Positions 32,706 through 40,800 of a DNA stretch of 64,000 nt are shown here, one piece after another. Within the stretch, counting starts at the first letter, position 1. Each line of letters starts with the position of its first letter. Source of the DNA: Mycobacterium sp. 852002-40037_SCH5390672 (lineage in GTDB: Bacteria > Actinomycetota > Actinomycetes > Mycobacteriales > Mycobacteriaceae); NCBI RefSeq assembly GCF_001665875.1, contig NZ_LZTA01000006.1:1-64000 (forward strand). Direction: 5' to 3'. A model generated the notes under the pieces. It was not told the origin of the DNA, ran no database searches, and saw only the letters and a program-made list of their open reading frames with translations. A program made the position numbers and the translations under genes.

Positions 32706-34724
32706 CTAAGTTTGTTCGCCGAGGTTGCGGTTCCATTCCAGCCAACCCACACCACTGCGTCCGTCGGCTGTGCTGATTGCGGCCCAGATGCGCGGAAACT
32801 GGCTGACCCGCCCGTCCGTCGCGACGAGCCGGACCGGCGCCTGGCCGCGTACGTCCACGTTCGCGGTGATCTGCCCCGGGTCGAGCACTAGTGTCGCATC
32901 GCGCGGTAACCCGTTCTCGGCGAAGGACTCCCGTGAGTCAAGGGTCTGCAGCTCGTTGACCTTGCCGTCGGCGCCCTGTACATAGCCGATGCTGAAGGCG
33001 GGTGCCCCGGGGATGCGGATGTTCACGCCGTGCAGATGGGTGCCGTCATCCAGGTGCAGGGCGCTCCACATCCAATCCATGCCCCACCAATCGCGCACAC
33101 CCCACGAGTGATCACGCTGGCCGGGAACAGAATCCAGACGGTAACTGGTGCCACCGATGGTGACGGTGCCCGAGACGGTGCACGGTATTTCATACCGCGT
33201 CGTCAACCCGTACTTGTACGGGGTGCCGTCGGTGGACCACACCAAGTTCATGGACATCTCGACCGGGGTCCCGGGCTCGCCGCGCAGCAACGCCGACGGG
33301 TCGGAGTAAGCCTGGGCCCGCCCCCGCACGTCGACGCGGTAGCTCCGCAGGGGCGTGTCGGCGGAATGCTCGAGCTTGAAGTCATCGGTGCGCAGGGACC
33401 ACGGGTCCGGCGGCAGCGGTACTTGCGCGTCGACGGCGAGAGTCGGCATGTCGGGGCCGCACAACAGTGCGTGCACCCACGCGGTCTGCTCGTTGGCTAC
33501 CAGGCCGAGCCGGAACCAGCCGCCCAATCCCTGTGCGGCGTCAGCGAAGTCGGCGTACCAACTCTCACTCCACAGCGGTTCGGCCGTGGGGTCGTGGGCG
33601 AGCTCGTCCTCGGCCGACGGCTGCAACGGCTCGGGTGCCGCCGCGACGGGCAGCGTCGACAGCGCGTCGGTGTCGAGGACATGGTCGCAGTGCCGTCGCA
33701 GCATCGTCATGAACATCTGGTCCCCGCGGTCGGTCCGCTCGACCAGCATCGACGAGACGATCGCCATCATCACGCCGAAGAAGCTCTGCCGGCGTACGCC
33801 CTCGGCGACATCGGCCAAAGTGAGTGGCGTCGCAGACCCCAGCGCCTCATGGTAGGCCCGCAGCAGCGCGTCGTAGTGCTGCCGGCGGTCCTCGGTGGGC
33901 AACGCGCAACCGAGGAAGTAGGCCAGGTCGGTCAGCGCCGGGCCCCACGACACGGTCTGCCAATCAACCACCGTCAGCGCGCGATCGGCGCCGTCGGTAC
34001 CGAACAACATGTTGTCCAAGCGATAGTCGCCATGCACCAGACCTTGTAGACCGCGCCGCTCGGACGCCTCTGCTTCTTGGGCCAGGTACCCGTCGAATGC
34101 GGCCACCAGGCGTTCGCACACCACGCGATGCTCCGGTGCAATCTGGTCGCCGTAACGCTCAACGAAACCCGCGTACAGCGGGGTGATCATGGCCTGGCTC
34201 AGCGGAGCCTCCCGGTTGAGCCACGGCGCTTCGGCCAGCGACACGTCGCCGAGCAGCGGTCCGTGCAGGCGTCCCAGCTCGACGGCACCGAGGCGGGCCT
34301 GTTCGATTGTGGCGCCGGCGATTTCATCGCCGACGACGGCCGGCCCCGCATCGCCCAGCAGCAGATCGAACACGCCCGTCGAGGTGTCGACCGCCGCGTG
34401 ATAGCAGGGCGCGATGGGCCCGCCCAGGCGCGGCGCGACGTCACCGTAGAAGCGCACCTCCCGCTCGTAGAGTCCCAGCGCCAGCCCGGTCTGCCGGCTC
34501 ACCGGATCGGTGGCCGCGACCTTCAGCACCACCGACTCAGGCCCATTCGCAGGTCCCGCGGCATCGGCATAGCTGAGCCGGACGCGGTAACACTCGCTCA
34601 TCTGGCCGGTACCGATGCGCTCCACCGAGAAGTCCTCGATGGGTCCGGCGCCGATCACCGCGGCCAACCAGGCGGCGGTGAGGTCACTGGGTCGTTCGAT
34701 GACTTGCTCGGTCTCTGCATGCAT
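32706..34724 (-). CDS. Phosphotransferase (APH/CHK-like) fused to lipocalin-like (AttH/CrtC) domain
   Basis: A 672-residue two-part protein. Residues 1 to about 345 are an aminoglycoside-phosphotransferase-like kinase with Brenner motif LVHGDYRLDNMLFG (about residue 228) and the metal-binding VVDWQTVSWGP. The C-terminal 300 residues read like the beta-barrel proteins related to AttH and hydroxyneurosporene synthase, with DHSWGVRDWWGMDWMWSAL as the typical core (here about residue 550). Family relatives with either half occur beside steroid and lipid catabolic genes. The fusion suggests that a small hydrophobic substrate is phosphorylated and bound by one chain. The gene is immediately upstream of gntK. 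Confidence 0.8.
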   Translation of the reverse strand: MHAETEQVIERPSDLTAAWLAAVIGAGPIEDFSVERIGTGQMSECYRVRLSYADAAGPANGPESVVLKVAATDPVSRQTGLALGLYEREVRFYGDVAPRLGGPIAPCYHAAVDTSTGVFDLLLGDAGPAVVGDEIAGATIEQARLGAVELGRLHGPLLGDVSLAEAPWLNREAPLSQAMITPLYAGFVERYGDQIAPEHRVVCERLVAAFDGYLAQEAEASERRGLQGLVHGDYRLDNMLFGTDGADRALTVVDWQTVSWGPALTDLAYFLGCALPTEDRRQHYDALLRAYHEALGSATPLTLADVAEGVRRQSFFGVMMAIVSSMLVERTDRGDQMFMTMLRRHCDHVLDTDALSTLPVAAAPEPLQPSAEDELAHDPTAEPLWSESWYADFADAAQGLGGWFRLGLVANEQTAWVHALLCGPDMPTLAVDAQVPLPPDPWSLRTDDFKLEHSADTPLRSYRVDVRGRAQAYSDPSALLRGEPGTPVEMSMNLVWSTDGTPYKYGLTTRYEIPCTVSGTVTIGGTSYRLDSVPGQRDHSWGVRDWWGMDWMWSALHLDDGTHLHGVNIRIPGAPAFSIGYVQGADGKVNELQTLDSRESFAENGLPRDATLVLDPGQITANVDVRGQAPVRLVATDGRVSQFPRIWAAISTADGRSGVGWLEWNRNLGEQT

Positions 34725-34742
34725 GAGGGTTAGCGTGCCAGC

Positions 34743-36248
34743 TCAACGCGCCAGTGAGAAGCCGTCCCATGCCATTCGGCGGTGTGGGTGTGGATCGAAC
34801 TCGACACGGGACTTGCGATCGAAGACCATCACGGCGCGATCGCCGGCGGTGTAGGGGGGCCAGTCCTCGCCCGGCACGCCCGTCCGGCTGAAGGCGCGCC
34901 AGCGCCGTTGCACTTGGTTGCTGACCCGCAACGCGGCCCGCCGGTCCGCCGCCGCGGTCAGCAACGCGCCGAATCTGGTGCGGTAGACGTCGAAAACGGC
35001 GAGCAATTCGGTGGCATGGGTGGCGCCGAAACCCGACCAGCGCAGTGTGCGGGGGGCGTAGTCATACCGGTAGAGGTAGGTCGGCGCGTGCGTGCCGTGG
35101 GCCTCCGCGATCTGCCAGGCCGCCGAGGCGAACGCGAAATCACCACCGAGCTGGATGCACGCCGCCCGCTGGGGATAGTCGGGGTATGCGGCGGTAATGC
35201 GTTCGCGGATAGCGGGATCCGCCTCGGCCAGCAGTTCTTCGACCATCGTCTCGTTGGTCGGCAACATCGCCAGGAACCGGGTGAACAACCGTCCTTCTTC
35301 TGCATTCGTGCCCACGATCAGCGGGACCCGGTGCGCCTCACCGCGCCGCATCGCCTCGACCGGATCCATCGGCAGAATGTCGTCACCGAAGACGGGGCCA
35401 ATCGGGAAGGCGCCCAGCCTGTTCTGCATGCCCTCGTCGATCAATCGGTGTTGGGTTTCCACCAGTTGGGCCGCGGACACCCGCATCATTGCGTTGGCGG
35501 CATCCTGCTTGCGCACCCCGAGCAGCTTGGCGAAGCGGTTCGCGAACTCCGCGGCAACCTCTTTCGACCGCACCAGACCCGACGCCGGACTTTCCGAGAT
35601 CGCCCGGGCGAACAGGTTTTCGGCGGCGGGCACCGCCAGCAGGGAGGCCGTGATGCACGCGCCCGCGCTCTCGCCGAAGATGGTGACGTTGTCCGGATCA
35701 CCGCCGAATCCGGCGATGTTGTCGCGAACCCACTGCAGCGCCAGCACCAAATCGCGCAGGTACAGGTTGCTGTCGATGGTGATTTCCGGCGTCGACAAGG
35801 ACGAAAAGTCCACGCACCCCAGCGCACCCAGCCGGTAGTTCACCGATACGTACACACATCCCCGCCGCGCCAGCGCCGCACCGTCGTACAGCGGTGTCGC
35901 CGAGCTGCCCAGGAAGTAGCCGCCACCGTGGATGAACACCATGACGGGTAGCGGTCCTTCGGCGTCGCCCTCGGGCGCCACGACGTTGAGGGTGAGGCAA
36001 TCCTCGCTCATCGGCTGGTACCGACCGAAGCCGAGCAGGGTGTAGCGGCGCTGCTGGGGCGCGCAGTTGCCGAAGCCATGGCAGTGCCGCACACCCGACC
36101 ACGCCTGGGCGGGCTGCGGCGCCCGGAAGCGCAGGCTCCCCACCGGTGGACGGGCATACGGGATCGACCGCCACCGATTGACCCCGTCGCGGGTGAAGCC
36201 TTCGACGGTGCCGATGGCCGTGCGTGCGCGGACGGTGCGGTCATGCAT
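34743..36248 (-). CDS. lipT: Type B carboxylesterase LipT
   Basis: A 501-residue alpha/beta-hydrolase of the type B carboxylesterase family. The N-terminus has GTVEGFTRDGVNRWRSIPYA, with the oxyanion HGGGYF later (about residue 105). The nucleophile Ser is in TIFGESAGACIT (about residue 192), the Glu is in VGTNAEEGRLF and the His in GATHATELL. Size and position beside the lppI orthologue fit M. tuberculosis Rv2045c (lipT). It probably hydrolyses short or medium acyl esters. It is divergent from lppI across an 79-base gap. Confidence 0.9.
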   Translation of the reverse strand: MHDRTVRARTAIGTVEGFTRDGVNRWRSIPYARPPVGSLRFRAPQPAQAWSGVRHCHGFGNCAPQQRRYTLLGFGRYQPMSEDCLTLNVVAPEGDAEGPLPVMVFIHGGGYFLGSSATPLYDGAALARRGCVYVSVNYRLGALGCVDFSSLSTPEITIDSNLYLRDLVLALQWVRDNIAGFGGDPDNVTIFGESAGACITASLLAVPAAENLFARAISESPASGLVRSKEVAAEFANRFAKLLGVRKQDAANAMMRVSAAQLVETQHRLIDEGMQNRLGAFPIGPVFGDDILPMDPVEAMRRGEAHRVPLIVGTNAEEGRLFTRFLAMLPTNETMVEELLAEADPAIRERITAAYPDYPQRAACIQLGGDFAFASAAWQIAEAHGTHAPTYLYRYDYAPRTLRWSGFGATHATELLAVFDVYRTRFGALLTAAADRRAALRVSNQVQRRWRAFSRTGVPGEDWPPYTAGDRAVMVFDRKSRVEFDPHPHRRMAWDGFSLAR

Positions 36249-36327
36249 AACCCGACGGTAACCGACATGATGGTCGTAACGCGCGCGCAGCGCCTTAATT
36301 GCCCGGCGCGGCGGTTAGCCTGACTGA

Positions 36328-37014
36328 ATGCGCAAAGCTGCGGTGATCGCCGCGTCATTACTGGTCGTCGGGTGCTCACACACCACGGGCGGCCATTCAG
36401 CGCCAACCTCGAGCACCACCCAGACATCCGCCGGCGCCGCAGTGCCGGGAAGCAAATCGCCGGGACCAACCACCGCACCGGCCGCCGGTGCGGCAATCTC
36501 CGACGTCATCGCATGGATAGAGGCCGGCCACCCGGCCGATCCGGGTCGGTTTCACACGGCCACCCGCGACGGTGCGGCCACACCACTCGGCGACGACATC
36601 GCGCTGACGGCTAATGCTGGTAAGGGGCCCGGCAAGGTCTCCTGCATGACGGATGCCAAACACTCCGGCGGCACCCTGGCCTGCCTGGTGAATTTGACCA
36701 ATCCACCGCCGGCGCCCGCGACTGCCTATGGCCAATGGCAGGGCGGCTGGATCAGCTTCGACGGGATGAACCTGCAGATCGGCTCCGCCCGGGCCGATCC
36801 CGGTCCTTTCATCAACGGCAATGGGGCGGAACTGGCGAACGGAGATTCGCTGTCATTCGGTGACTACCGGTGCCGGGCCGACCAAGCCGGCCTCTATTGC
36901 GTGAACTATGCCCATCAGTCGGCGGCGAGATTCAGTCCCGCCGGGATCGAGCCGTTCGGCTGCCTGAAGTCGGCGCCGGCACCGGATGGTGTGGGCACGG
37001 CCTTGAGCTGCTGA
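36328..37014 (+). CDS. lppI: Lipoprotein LppI
   Basis: A 228-residue exported lipoprotein. The signal peptide is short (MRKAAVIAASLLVVGC, lipobox LVVGC with Cys at residue 16). A Thr/Ser/Pro/Ala-rich linker runs to about residue 60, followed by a Gly-rich folded domain with paired cysteines (CMTDAK, LACLVN, YRCRAD, YCVNYA). It has the position and strand of M. tuberculosis Rv2046 (lppI), opposite to lipT. Function unknown; a role at the outer face of the cytoplasmic membrane is likely. Confidence 0.85.
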   Translation: MRKAAVIAASLLVVGCSHTTGGHSAPTSSTTQTSAGAAVPGSKSPGPTTAPAAGAAISDVIAWIEAGHPADPGRFHTATRDGAATPLGDDIALTANAGKGPGKVSCMTDAKHSGGTLACLVNLTNPPPAPATAYGQWQGGWISFDGMNLQIGSARADPGPFINGNGAELANGDSLSFGDYRCRADQAGLYCVNYAHQSAARFSPAGIEPFGCLKSAPAPDGVGTALSC

Positions 37015-37016
37015 GG

Positions 37017-37050
37017 CCGGCCCATGATGGTGACGACAAGCCCGGGCCGG
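37017..37050 (+). terminator. Possible terminator hairpin after lppI
   Basis: CCGGCCC at 37017-37023 pairs with GGGCCGG at 37044-37050 across a 20-base loop, directly after the lppI stop. There is no T-run, as is common in mycobacteria. The region lies between convergent genes (lppI and the P450 gene), where a terminator would be expected. Confidence 0.3.
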
Positions 37051-37188
37051 TAGAAACCCCTTGCCCTGCCGCTGAAGAACCGCGGGGCCCACAAGGCCAT
37101 CCAATACCGCCCGCCACGCCGCATCGCGTTCGACGGCAGAGTGGCCGGTTGCCGCGTCGAGCGAATGCGTCAGCACCCGGTCGAATCG

Positions 37189-38412
37189 TCACCAGCTCAC
37201 CGGAAGCCCTTTCATGCCATAGATGTGGGCGTCTTTGAACCTCAGTTCCTCGGGTGACACCGCCAGTTTGAGCCTGGGCAGGCGGCGCGCCAGAGTGGCG
37301 AACGCGACCTGCATCTCGACACGGGCCAGGTTCGCTCCGATGCATTGATGAACGCCGTACCCGAAGCCCAAGTGCCCGCGGGTGATACGGCCGGGGTCGA
37401 AGGATTCGGGATTCTCGACGAATTCGGCGTCCCAGTTCCCAGCGAGCAGGTTCATCATGACGAACTCCCCGGCGCGGATCAGCTGCCCACCGATCGTGAG
37501 GTCTTCGGTGGCGACGCGATCGACCTGGCTGTGCACGATGCTGAGGTAGCGCATCAACTCTTCGACGATGTTCGCAATAGCGGCGGGATCGTTCGTCTGT
37601 CCGAGTCGCTCGTATACTTCGGGATGTTCCAGCAGCGCAACAGTTCCCAACGAGATCATATTGGCCGTGGTTTCGTGACCGGCCTGCATCATGATCACAC
37701 TGCTCATGGCCGTGGTGGCATGGTCGAGTTGCCCCGTCGCCACGTATTCGGTAACCAGGCGGCTGATCAAGTCATCGCCGGGTTCGCGCTCTTTGCGTTC
37801 CACCAACTCCTCGATGTAGGCGTACATGGCACCGAACGCCTGGGCCTTTTCCGCGTCGGTGGATTTCTGGTCAAGCCCGGTCGTGGTGTTGTGTTGGAAG
37901 ATTTCGAGGTCTTCGGACGGCACTCCCAGCAACAGCGCGATCACCATTGACGGCACCGGCAAGGCGAATTCGGACACCAGATCGGCCGGCGCACCGTTGT
38001 CGATCATCTGGCCGAGGTAGTGGTCGACCATTTCCCGGATCTGCGACCGCATCGATTCGCAACGCCTGAAGGTGAAATTGCCAGTCATCATGCGCCGCAA
38101 CCGATGATGCTCGGGATCATCGGTCCGCGCGAACATCACCGGGACCTTGTTGTCGGCGTCCTTCGGCATGATGGAGTCGGGAATGGTCTTCGCGGACAAG
38201 CGCGGATCGACCAGCGCGGCCCTGATATCGCGGTAGCGGCTGACCACCCAGACCGGGTTGCCCTGGAACATCGCACGCCGCAGCCCGGGTTGTTCTCGCC
38301 AATCGCCGAACTCGGGTGGCGGCGCGAGCGGGCAGTGTCCAGGCCGCGGTATAGGCAGCACCGGGAGGTCGGCGTCAGCGCAGGAGCCGGAGGTTTCCAA
38401 AGGTATTGCCAT
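37189..38412 (-). CDS. Cytochrome P450
   Basis: A 407-residue bacterial P450. The I-helix motif is QAGHETTANM (about residue 245), the ExxR helix is EELMRYLS, and the haem-ligand loop is FGYGVHQCIG with Cys357. The N-terminus has LPIPRPGHCPLAPPPEF, a start seen in actinobacterial CYP105/CYP107-like proteins. The ATG at 38412 is preferred; a GTG five codons upstream is possible. It is divergent from a TetR gene with two related palindromes between them, which suggests induction by a substrate or product. Together with the second P450 at 51140 it points to oxidation of a hydrophobic compound. Confidence 0.9.
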   Translation of the reverse strand: MAIPLETSGSCADADLPVLPIPRPGHCPLAPPPEFGDWREQPGLRRAMFQGNPVWVVSRYRDIRAALVDPRLSAKTIPDSIMPKDADNKVPVMFARTDDPEHHRLRRMMTGNFTFRRCESMRSQIREMVDHYLGQMIDNGAPADLVSEFALPVPSMVIALLLGVPSEDLEIFQHNTTTGLDQKSTDAEKAQAFGAMYAYIEELVERKEREPGDDLISRLVTEYVATGQLDHATTAMSSVIMMQAGHETTANMISLGTVALLEHPEVYERLGQTNDPAAIANIVEELMRYLSIVHSQVDRVATEDLTIGGQLIRAGEFVMMNLLAGNWDAEFVENPESFDPGRITRGHLGFGYGVHQCIGANLARVEMQVAFATLARRLPRLKLAVSPEELRFKDAHIYGMKGLPVSW

Positions 38413-38432
38413 AACCCACGTTTCCACTAAGT

Positions 38433-38446
38433 GCCAGTTGACTGCC
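38433..38446. promoter_or_regulatory. Operator copy 1 between P450 and tetR
   Basis: GCCAGTTGACTGCC is the imperfect inverse of the second site at 38475-38488 (shared core CAGTCAACTG when read on the other strand). It lies 21 bases before the P450 start, where a bound repressor would block the leftward promoter. The centres of the two sites are 42 bp apart, about four turns of DNA, which favours binding on one face. Confidence 0.5.
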
Positions 38447-38474
38447 AGTTGTAGAGCGTAGAGCTGCGGCTGTT

Positions 38475-38488
38475 GACAGTCAACTGTC
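38475..38488. promoter_or_regulatory. Operator copy 2 upstream of tetR
   Basis: GACAGTCAACTGTC, extended by one T and one A to TGACAGTCAACTGTCA (38474-38489), is a near-perfect palindrome centred 22 bases before the ATG of the TetR gene at 38504. It is the probable autoregulatory site of that repressor. Site and regulator are linked by position only. Confidence 0.6.
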
Positions 38489-38503
38489 AGTTACGCTGTC
38501 ACG

Positions 38504-39133
38504 ATGACCGCGGTTGAAGACCGGCCGCTGCGGGCGGACGCGGCGCGCAACGTCGAGCGCATCCTGCGCGCCGCGCGAGAGGTCTATGGCGAATTGGGAC
38601 CCGACGCCCCGGTGGAAGCGGTCGCGCGCCGCGCCGGCGTCGGTGAGCGAACCCTCTATCGCAGATTTCCGGCAAAGGCCGACCTGGTGCGCGCCGCCCT
38701 GGACCAAAGCATCGCCGAGGACCTCACCCCGGTGATCGACAGTGCGCGCGTCGCGAAGGATCCGCTGCGAGGTCTCACCCAACTGATCGAAGCGGCGATC
38801 TCGCTGGGGGCGCGCGAACACAGCCTGCTGACCGCCGCGCGCCGGGCCGGGTCGCTCACATCCGACATCTCGGTGTCACTCAACACCGCACTCGCCGAGC
38901 TCGCCCGCGAAGGCCAGCGAGTCGGCAGCATCCGCGCCGACCTGGTCACCGACGACCTGCCTCGCCTGATCGCGATGCTCTTCAGCGTGCTGTCGACGAT
39001 GGATGCGGGCAGCGATGGCTGGCGACGCTACGTCACCCTTGTCATCGACGCGATATCGGTCAACGATCGACGGCCGTTGCCGCCGGCTGCGGCGCTGCGT
39101 TACGAGCTGCAGCCGGACAGCTGGCCCGTGTGA
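38504..39133 (+). CDS. TetR-family transcriptional regulator
   Basis: A 209-residue regulator with an N-terminal helix-turn-helix (RILRAAREVYGELGPDAPVE, then VARRAGVGERTLYRRFPAKA at about residues 40-59) and a helical ligand domain. It is divergent from the P450 gene and shares with it an intergenic region that carries two related palindromes. Regulation of the P450 and of itself is the simplest reading. Its stop is two bases from the stop of the convergent lipoprotein gene. Confidence 0.9.
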   Translation: MTAVEDRPLRADAARNVERILRAAREVYGELGPDAPVEAVARRAGVGERTLYRRFPAKADLVRAALDQSIAEDLTPVIDSARVAKDPLRGLTQLIEAAISLGAREHSLLTAARRAGSLTSDISVSLNTALAELAREGQRVGSIRADLVTDDLPRLIAMLFSVLSTMDAGSDGWRRYVTLVIDAISVNDRRPLPPAAALRYELQPDSWPV

Positions 39134-39135
39134 AG

Positions 39136-39768
39136 CTAACCGGGCAGACCCGCTTTGACCGCGGCGTCTTGCTTACGGGCGAGATCGAGCAAAACATCGG
39201 CCGGCGTGGGATTGCCGATGACACAGTCAGACTCCAGATCGACCATGGCCCTGCCCTCGACGAACACCGCCTCGGAAATCTCCATCGGGTTGGCCGGGTC
39301 GGTTGCCTGGCCGATCACCATGAACCCGTTGGTGCCGACGTCGATGGGCTGCTGCTGACCGCTCACCTTCTTCGCGACGACGTCACGCATGTTCGCCGCC
39401 GTCTGGGCGGCCGTGGCCGCATCGGGAAACACGGCGATCGTGTCGACGATTGTGCGCTTGCCATCGGGGTTCTTGAAAACCTGTCCCACCCCGGTGATGC
39501 CGCTGGGGTTCTGGCTCGGTGGCCCGTCAGCGGTGGCGTTGGGGCCGACGTCGCTGGGCTTGATCAGCAGATTGCTGTAGTCCGCCGGGGCTCCCGGTGA
39601 CGCCGCGGCCGCGCTGTTCGAAGGGCTCGACGAGGCAGCCGCGCCGGACGATGAGGCCGAACCCGATGATCCCGTCGAGCTCTTGTCCCCGCCACAGCCC
39701 ACCACCGCGGCGCCGATCAAGACCGCGGTGGCCGTCAAGCCGAGCGCGGACGTCCGCACCATATTCAT
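39136..39768 (-). CDS. Putative lipoprotein
   Basis: A 210-residue exported lipoprotein with a signal peptide ending in IGAAVVGC (Cys at about residue 25). A Ser/Gly/Ala-rich linker (about residues 28-60) follows, and then a mixed alpha/beta domain containing LLIKPSDVGPNAT and FPDAATAAQTAANMRDVV. A clear AAGGAGAA site sits before the ATG at 39768, and the longer upstream frame is therefore not used. It resembles other small mycobacterial lipoproteins of unknown function. It lies downstream of and convergent with tetR, and upstream of nothing obvious, so its role cannot be read from context. Confidence 0.75.
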   Translation of the reverse strand: MNMVRTSALGLTATAVLIGAAVVGCGGDKSSTGSSGSASSSGAAASSSPSNSAAAASPGAPADYSNLLIKPSDVGPNATADGPPSQNPSGITGVGQVFKNPDGKRTIVDTIAVFPDAATAAQTAANMRDVVAKKVSGQQQPIDVGTNGFMVIGQATDPANPMEISEAVFVEGRAMVDLESDCVIGNPTPADVLLDLARKQDAAVKAGLPG

Positions 39769-39973
39769 AAGGTTCTCCTTTTGAAGACAGCTATTTGTAT
39801 CCCTTGCAGCTCGCGTCGGCAGCGCGAACGCGCAAAAAACTCGGCCGCCGAGCAGATCCTCATCTGGGCGCCGGCCCACGGTGTCGGCGCGATCTCTGTG
39901 CGTGCGGCGGCCGGCGAGCGACGCCCCCTTGGCCTTCCACGCGAGTTCGAGCAGATGAATCGGGCTCGAATTT

Positions 39974-40792
39974 CTAGTTGATGGTCACCCCTGCGTCGAC
40001 CTTGAACTGCAGTCCCGTCACATATCTGGACTCATCGGACAGCAGGAACAGCACCGCGTTGCTGACGTCCTCGGGCGCGACGGCGGGCGTGGGCATCGCA
40101 TTGACGAAGATCGGAATCAGGTCCGACCGTTGCTCACCCAAGAGCGGTCCGAACGACGGTGGAACCATCCCGGTGGGCACACCCGTGGGCAGCACGGTAT
40201 TGACGCGGACATTCTGTGCCGCCAGTTCGTTAGCCAAGGCCAACGTCAAGCCGACGACGCCCTGCTTGGCAGCCGTGTAGGGCGTCTGCAACGGAAAGCC
40301 TTTGATGGCACCGGCAGAACTGACGTTGACCAGGCTGCCGCCGCCCTGGCTGAGCAAGTGGGGTATCGCGGCCGCGCAGGTGTTCCACACCCCGATGAGA
40401 TTGACGTCGACCACCGTGCGCCACTGATCGGCAGTCGTCCTGTCCCATGGCGCCACCGTGAGCACACCGGCGTTCGCCACCGCCCCGTCGAGACCGCCCA
40501 GCTCGCTGACGCCGCCATCGACCGCAGCCCGCAGTTGTGCCTCGTCGCGAACATCGACGATGCCACTCACACAGCGGCAGCCGAAATCAGTTACCAACCT
40601 TACCGTTTCGGCCAGGTCGTCTTCTGTGGCCAAGGGATATTCGATCTGCGGCAAGGACTGGCAGATGTCGAGCAGGATGAGGTCCGCGCCCTCCTGCGCA
40701 AGCCGCAGCGCGTGGCTGCGTCCCATACCGCGGGCAGCACCGGTAATCAGAATGCGTTTACCGGCAACGCGTCCCGGCATTGATGTCGTCAT
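39974..40792 (-). CDS. Mycofactocin-type short-chain dehydrogenase
   Basis: A 272-residue SDR with the Rossmann motif ITGAARGMGRSHALRLAQEG (about residues 17-36) and catalytic Ser and YxxxK (NVSSAGAIKG, YTAAKQGVVG). A distinctive insertion after strand beta-2, ICQSLPQIEYPLATEDDLAE, marks the subfamily whose nicotinamide cofactor does not exchange and which depends on the peptide-derived carrier mycofactocin. Such enzymes usually oxidise alcohols made by a monooxygenase. The ATG at 40792 is nine bases from the stop of the DapB-like gene upstream, with which it is cotranscribed. Substrate unknown. Confidence 0.85.
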   Translation of the reverse strand: MTTSMPGRVAGKRILITGAARGMGRSHALRLAQEGADLILLDICQSLPQIEYPLATEDDLAETVRLVTDFGCRCVSGIVDVRDEAQLRAAVDGGVSELGGLDGAVANAGVLTVAPWDRTTADQWRTVVDVNLIGVWNTCAAAIPHLLSQGGGSLVNVSSAGAIKGFPLQTPYTAAKQGVVGLTLALANELAAQNVRVNTVLPTGVPTGMVPPSFGPLLGEQRSDLIPIFVNAMPTPAVAPEDVSNAVLFLLSDESRYVTGLQFKVDAGVTIN

Positions 40793-40800
40793 GCGTCGGG

